DNA from: Pezicula radicicola
Taxonomy: Eukaryota > Ascomycota > Leotiomycetes > Helotiales > Dermateaceae
Length of the DNA: 64,000 nucleotides
Direction: 5' to 3'
NCBI GenBank assembly: GCA_003008705.1
Contig: PDUO01000112.1
Span: forward strand, 2,099 to 66,098
This document shows, one piece after another, positions 60,001 through 64,000 of this stretch. Position 1 is the first letter of the stretch, and each line of letters starts with the position of its first letter. The notes below the pieces were generated by a model. The model ran no database searches. It was given only the letters and a program-made list of their open reading frames with translations, and was not told the origin of the DNA. Both the position numbers and the translations under genes were made by a program.

Positions 60001-61555
60001 TAAGACTTGCGACTACCCTCGACTATTATTCCAGCTAGGCTGTAAATAACTCCAATCAGCATTGAAAGTAAAGTCCGTCTGATAAGCCCCATAACCAAAC
60101 AACTCGACGATAGTTATTAAAAGATCATTATATGTGTCAAGTGTTGCGAAAGAGGTTTCGAGGAAGTTAGTGAGAGACTTGATTACGTCCTCTATTTCTT
60201 GGTTGGGCACTAGATGGAGAGATATTGCTGCGCTTGCGTGTGAGGAGATGAGAGAACCGTCGGGTCCGGAGACTTTGATGCGATGTAAACATAGAACACA
60301 GCAGTACCTCTTAGTAAGTTGAATAATTAAAGGCGTAATCCATAGCAGGAAGTTGGATTTGTGATTATAAGGGATAGGAAGTCTGAGGTCCTCTCGGCGA
60401 AATTACTTTTTATCGCGTCTGGAGGTTGTACTGTTATGAGTAATCTTGTTTCCAAATTTTATCCATTAAACATTCTTAATAAAAAGGCGATGCACGGGAG
60501 CAACTAAAGGAGAAGGTGGCTGAACTAAAGGAAAAGTCGCAACAGACATTACAAGACCAAGGCTTTCAGAAGGACTCCATTGTCTTCGAGGAGTACCTGA
60601 ACATGTGGTACAGGGGAACAGAGTCAGCACTTATGGTTGTCAAGCTGGGGAATGAAAGAAGAACCAGAAAGAATACATGGCTTTAGTACCGTGAGAGTTT
60701 GATAGTGCCTTAAAATCATCCGCCTAAAGGGAGATAGCTTCCCAACGAGTGAAAAGAACTCGCAGGCCCACAACGCAAAGTGTCATTGCCAAAGTCCAAG
60801 ATTATCCATTTATTTCAAGTTAAGTCTCGCCTTCCTACGAGTAGATTCAGCTACTGGCTTGGTGCACAACATCATCAACATACCGAGAGCCATCATCTGC
60901 ATGTGGCGACCTTGCAACGAACGCGACAGAGGATTTCCCTTATTGACGAGTCCTACATCTTGTGTCTATACCGCCATGGCTCGGTCTCCCAGTTTGAGTC
61001 ATCGCCACAACAACCAACTGATGTCCTGCCTTCACCCTTGATCTTATCGCCATGTACAGGATGGTAGAACGAGCGAGATATAGTAGAATTTAGAAGGCAT
61101 GAGTGAAAGGCCTACTACAGACATGCTTCGACGACGACGAATCTACGTCTCTACGTCAGGTCTCGCGGACAGTAACCGAGAATAAGTGTTAGCGAATACA
61201 TGCCTCTCACTGAGGACCAGCTGCGTCTGTGTATGCCAGTCGGAGGGGAGGACCTGCCGGTGTAGTTCCAGGCGGGATGCAAGTCGTTCCATATATACCT
61301 CAACCTGCTGGCGGGAATTATGGCCATCCCGATGACCACCGCCGCCATGACCGTGCAATGCACCAAACACCAGGGAACACTTATGGTCAACCCTACCAAG
61401 TTGGACCACCACAACAGCAGTAAGCAGCGGTGCCGATGTATTACGGTGGCTAAATTTGACAAGTAACTTTGGGCTTGCTTTGAGTGATGAACAAGTCGAC
61501 AAAGTGGGAGGTAAGATAGAGGAACTCAAGAGAGTATTTGGGCTGTGGAAGCATT
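60001..61555. other. Decayed DNA without a recognised gene
   Basis: Balanced composition with many 60-130-residue frames on both strands and no diagnostic motif. Overlapping long frames at 61143-61529 on both strands reflect low stop density only. Confidence 0.35.
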
Positions 61556-61558
61556 TAA

Positions 61559-61750
61559 TCAGAGTCTCGGTGAAACAAGTGAACCCGTAAATGGCGCAAG
61601 TTCTTCATGAATCCAAGTTTCAATCGTCTCAGTCGCAAGGTTGTAGTCGGTGACTCGGGCAACATCTAGGCGCCTGTGCTGGTGTTGGTGACGTGGGTAC
61701 GCGATGCTAAGGTTGAGGAGAAGTATAAGGATAAGAGTTGTGGACTGCAT
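61559..61750 (-). CDS. Possible small secreted protein
   Basis: From the second in-frame ATG (61750) the 63-residue product starts MQSTTLILILLLNLSIAYP, a good signal peptide with a likely cleavage site after residue 17-19. A His/Arg-rich stretch follows, then a polar helix-like part (NLATETIETWIHEELAPFTG). An upstream ATG (61774) would add eight residues. There are no cysteines. It could be a remnant of a longer secreted protein or chance hydrophobicity. No family match. Confidence 0.35.
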   Translation of the reverse strand: MQSTTLILILLLNLSIAYPRHQHQHRRLDVARVTDYNLATETIETWIHEELAPFTGSLVSPRL

Positions 61751-62040
61751 GATGTGCCGCGAGTATACTGACACTTCACTCGTGATAAGAAGCCTAGAGG
61801 GTATGGAATACCGGGACCAGATGTTCCATGGCTTTTACGACCGCAGACAGCTGGTTCTACCATATGGCACAATGTGGCTCCGGGAAGAACGGCCGGGAGG
61901 GCTGTTGCGGTACTGAAGCCCATATCTGGCTGGAATCAAAATCTCTCGCACAGCTTTGCTCAATTTGCGGCCGAATACTTGGTATCATAAGCTCGAACTC
62001 AGGCGTGGAAAGCGTGTACGGCGATCCCCAGCAGTAATTT

Positions 62041-62553
62041 TGCTTCACAAAGGCACATTCCGTCCGTTTTCTAACTCTTTCTTTCCTTTGTTAGTTTACC
62101 CTACTTACCTTCCTTTTCCTCCTTTTCTATAAAACCCTACCCCTTAATCTCATTTACTTGTCACTACCTGACCTTAGTTATTTACTACATAGAATATACT
62201 TCTAATCCTTTCATGTTAATTCCTGATTCTCTTAATTTCTATCCCTTCCCTTTAGTTTTCTGCCTTCTACTTAGCTATTATTTCCCTTTCTTCTAAAGCT
62301 CAAACTCATTCTCTTTCTTATTTGCATATTCCTACCAGCCTACATAAGAAATACAATCTCGCATTTTATTCTAGACTGCAAAGCAAAATGTACGTTGCAA
62401 ATGTATGTATCATTAAATTCTATTCACCCCTCTTCTCTTTAAAACTGCCCCGCAAGCCAGACTTTACTTTTCAAGCACCCCTCAAACATAAAACACTACA
62501 CCATAGTCCAAGCACTCACTACAGCACAGTTGTAAGTACACAAGGGTCCAACA
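62041..62553 (+). promoter_or_regulatory. Pyrimidine-rich region upstream of the 62.5-kb gene
   Basis: The plus strand is strongly T/C-rich (repeated ctttc, cttcc, tttcc words), as often found in fungal promoters and 5' leaders. No TATA or operator can be assigned. Confidence 0.4.
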
Positions 62554-63693
62554 ATGGCGATAATTCCACATAGCAGAAGGGGCTTTCCAATCGGCAAGGA
62601 CATTCCTCAGATCCTAAAGACTCTTTACCGGAGTAAGAAAGTGCTTTTGGATTTACAAGTACAAGCATATGCACAAGTGTCTTCTAAAGACTCGAGGTGG
62701 AGATGGAGCCGACATTCAAATCCCAGTCAATCTCAGTCTAAACAACAACTTCAATGGCAACAGCATGTTGGAATTCAAACTCAAGACCTCCGAAATTCCC
62801 TCCGAAAGAGTACACGTGCTATAAATCTCCTTTGTACCCTCGACCCGAAGCTCGACCTTGACAATGACCAAGGCCTTGATAAACAACCACATTCTCAATC
62901 TCAAAAACAAAGACAATTCCAGGAGCAGCCATGTCAAGAAAGCATAAACATGAACATAAGTACAGACAACTCGCTATATCCAATTCTCCCGAACCAAAAT
63001 CCAAGTCCAACTGAAATACCAAAAGAAACACCAAATCCATGTACAAGCACGGCACCGAACAGAGCACCAATTATAACCAGGAACCCAAGTCTAAACACAA
63101 ATACAGACGCTATTCCTGGTCCTACAGGTCTTGGTCCTGAACCTCTCGCTTCTTCATCTCTTCCCGAACATTTTCGTCCCTCAACACCAACACCAGCGGC
63201 ACGCCAACGACCAACGCACAACATCACAACTCCACACACAATTACACATCCAAGAAAAATCAGTGTATCAAAAATCATAAACCCAGTTCAAGAAATGCCG
63301 CTACGTCCTCAAATTCCCCCACAATTACAACCCGAATCACAAGTAGCCCTACTATTCTCACAAAAGCAAAACCTGGATTCAAAAGAATCTACAATTCACG
63401 AATGGGAAGTACAAGCTAGGGCTGCAATAGTAGAAGTGAATAAGCGGAGATTTGAAAAAAGGGAAGAGAGGCTGGAGAGGTTTGCTGGTGGTGATTATGG
63501 GAAGGGTATGGGGGTGGGTAACGTTGGGATGGATGGTGGGATGGAGTTGGAGAGGAAGAGGGAGAAGCTAGAGAGGAGGGAGTATTTGAAGAGAAAGATT
63601 AATCTGTCGGTTGAGAGGGGATTTGACCTTGTGGAGGCATTGGAGAGTGTATGTGAGGTTGCTCGGGAAATGAAGGAGGAGGAGGATGAATAG
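62554..63693 (+). CDS. Intact hypothetical protein, disordered with charged C-terminal helix
   Basis: This is the longest uninterrupted gene in the window: 379 residues, ATG 62554 to TAG 63691. The N-terminus is basic and helical (IGKDIPQILKTLYRSKKVLL). A Gln/Ser-rich part follows (residues about 55-75), with a second around 110-130. Residues about 135-265 are Pro/Thr/Asn-rich and probably disordered. The C-terminal third is highly charged and probably coiled coil (HEWEVQARAAIVEVNKRRFE, KREKLERREYLKRKIN), interrupted by a Gly/Met-rich loop, and ends in EEEDE. I recognise no domain. It has no signal peptide or membrane segment. The lack of nonsense codons contrasts with the rest of the window and argues that it is functional and perhaps conserved. 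A nuclear or cytoplasmic scaffold or regulator is possible but unproven. Confidence 0.7.
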   Translation: MAIIPHSRRGFPIGKDIPQILKTLYRSKKVLLDLQVQAYAQVSSKDSRWRWSRHSNPSQSQSKQQLQWQQHVGIQTQDLRNSLRKSTRAINLLCTLDPKLDLDNDQGLDKQPHSQSQKQRQFQEQPCQESINMNISTDNSLYPILPNQNPSPTEIPKETPNPCTSTAPNRAPIITRNPSLNTNTDAIPGPTGLGPEPLASSSLPEHFRPSTPTPAARQRPTHNITTPHTITHPRKISVSKIINPVQEMPLRPQIPPQLQPESQVALLFSQKQNLDSKESTIHEWEVQARAAIVEVNKRRFEKREERLERFAGGDYGKGMGVGNVGMDGGMELERKREKLERREYLKRKINLSVERGFDLVEALESVCEVAREMKEEEDE

Positions 63694-64000
63694 AGCCATG
63701 TTGGGATCTCTGATTGAGAGATAGGTAGGGAAAGAAAAAGGAGTGAGGCTGGCCTGGCCTACTTTTCTACCAAATAATATGGAGGTGAATTTCGAGGAAC
63801 TATTCTAGTAACCTCAATACAACCTACATCTACACTTGATTTCGACGATTTACTTCTTATTTCTCCAGACTATAGAAGAGACTTGCGAGCTTTGTACATG
63901 TACCTTTCGAAGGGAAGAAAAGGGACATTACAGACGTAAAGTTTGCATATGTACTAGTCTGTACTGCAAAAGGCATTGAAAATGAAAGCAGTGAGTAACT
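63694..64000. other. 3' flank of the 62.5-kb gene, nothing recognised
   Basis: AT-rich sequence without a coding segment. It is probably the 3' untranslated region and downstream intergenic DNA. Confidence 0.5.

Overview
The window looks like nuclear DNA of a filamentous ascomycete (Pezizomycotina). Short introns of about 50-75 bases with GT(A/R)AGT-type donors and CTAAC/CTGAC-like branch sites interrupt recognisable fungal families: HET domain, NACHT-ankyrin, fungal Zn2Cys6 regulators, MFS, GMC and SDR enzymes, and a highly reducing PKS ketoreductase. The genus cannot be told from the sequence. Base composition swings between extremely AT-rich stretches (bases 1-900 are almost only A, T and CTAG-like words) and GC-rich gene remnants. 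Most recognisable genes carry nonsense codons of the kind made by C-to-T or G-to-A change (CAG/CAA to TAG/TAA, TGG to TAG/TGA, CGA to TGA) plus a few small indels. This is what repeat-induced point mutation or long decay in a gene-poor compartment would leave.

Layout. 1-5 kb: AT-rich and decayed DNA with no supported gene. 5.16-7.13 kb: a secreted metallo-beta-lactamase-fold gene with seven inferred introns, nearly intact. 7.3-12.3 kb: two MITE-like elements with TA target sites, degenerate tandem repeats and decayed DNA. 12.6-16.0 kb: a glutamine-rich, possibly Swi1-like fragment, a decayed membrane protein and two small hypotheticals. 16-23.4 kb: sparse DNA with a possible Helitron relic and a GMC oxidoreductase N-terminal relic. 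23.9-25.4 kb: a decayed Zn2Cys6-type regulator. 26.3-35.5 kb: a run of broken metabolic and transport genes (MFS sugar transporter, MFS DHA1 transporter, Zn2Cys6 regulator, two VOC/glyoxalase genes). 36.5-42.3 kb: the most striking locus, a roughly 5.8-kb NACHT-ankyrin-HET gene broken by nonsense codons. 42.8-47.6 kb: two SDR relics, a GMC C-terminal relic and a PKS ketoreductase relic. 48-54 kb: minisatellites, simple repeats, a sequencing gap and weak hypotheticals. 55-60 kb: fragments of unrelated host genes (regulator, DENN, RRM-RGG, MFS). 61.5-64 kb: a possible small secreted protein and one intact 379-residue hypothetical gene.

The 26-47 kb enzyme, transporter and regulator relics resemble a dead catabolic or secondary-metabolite neighbourhood. 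The NLR-like gene between them belongs to the fungal allorecognition/immunity class. The short fragments of SWI/SNF-like, DENN and RRM genes look like pieces of conserved genes copied into a degenerate region. Only the 62.5-kb gene, and perhaps the metallo-beta-lactamase gene, could still make full-length protein. Exon and frame assignments are hand-made translations, and family names rest on motif recognition without database searches.
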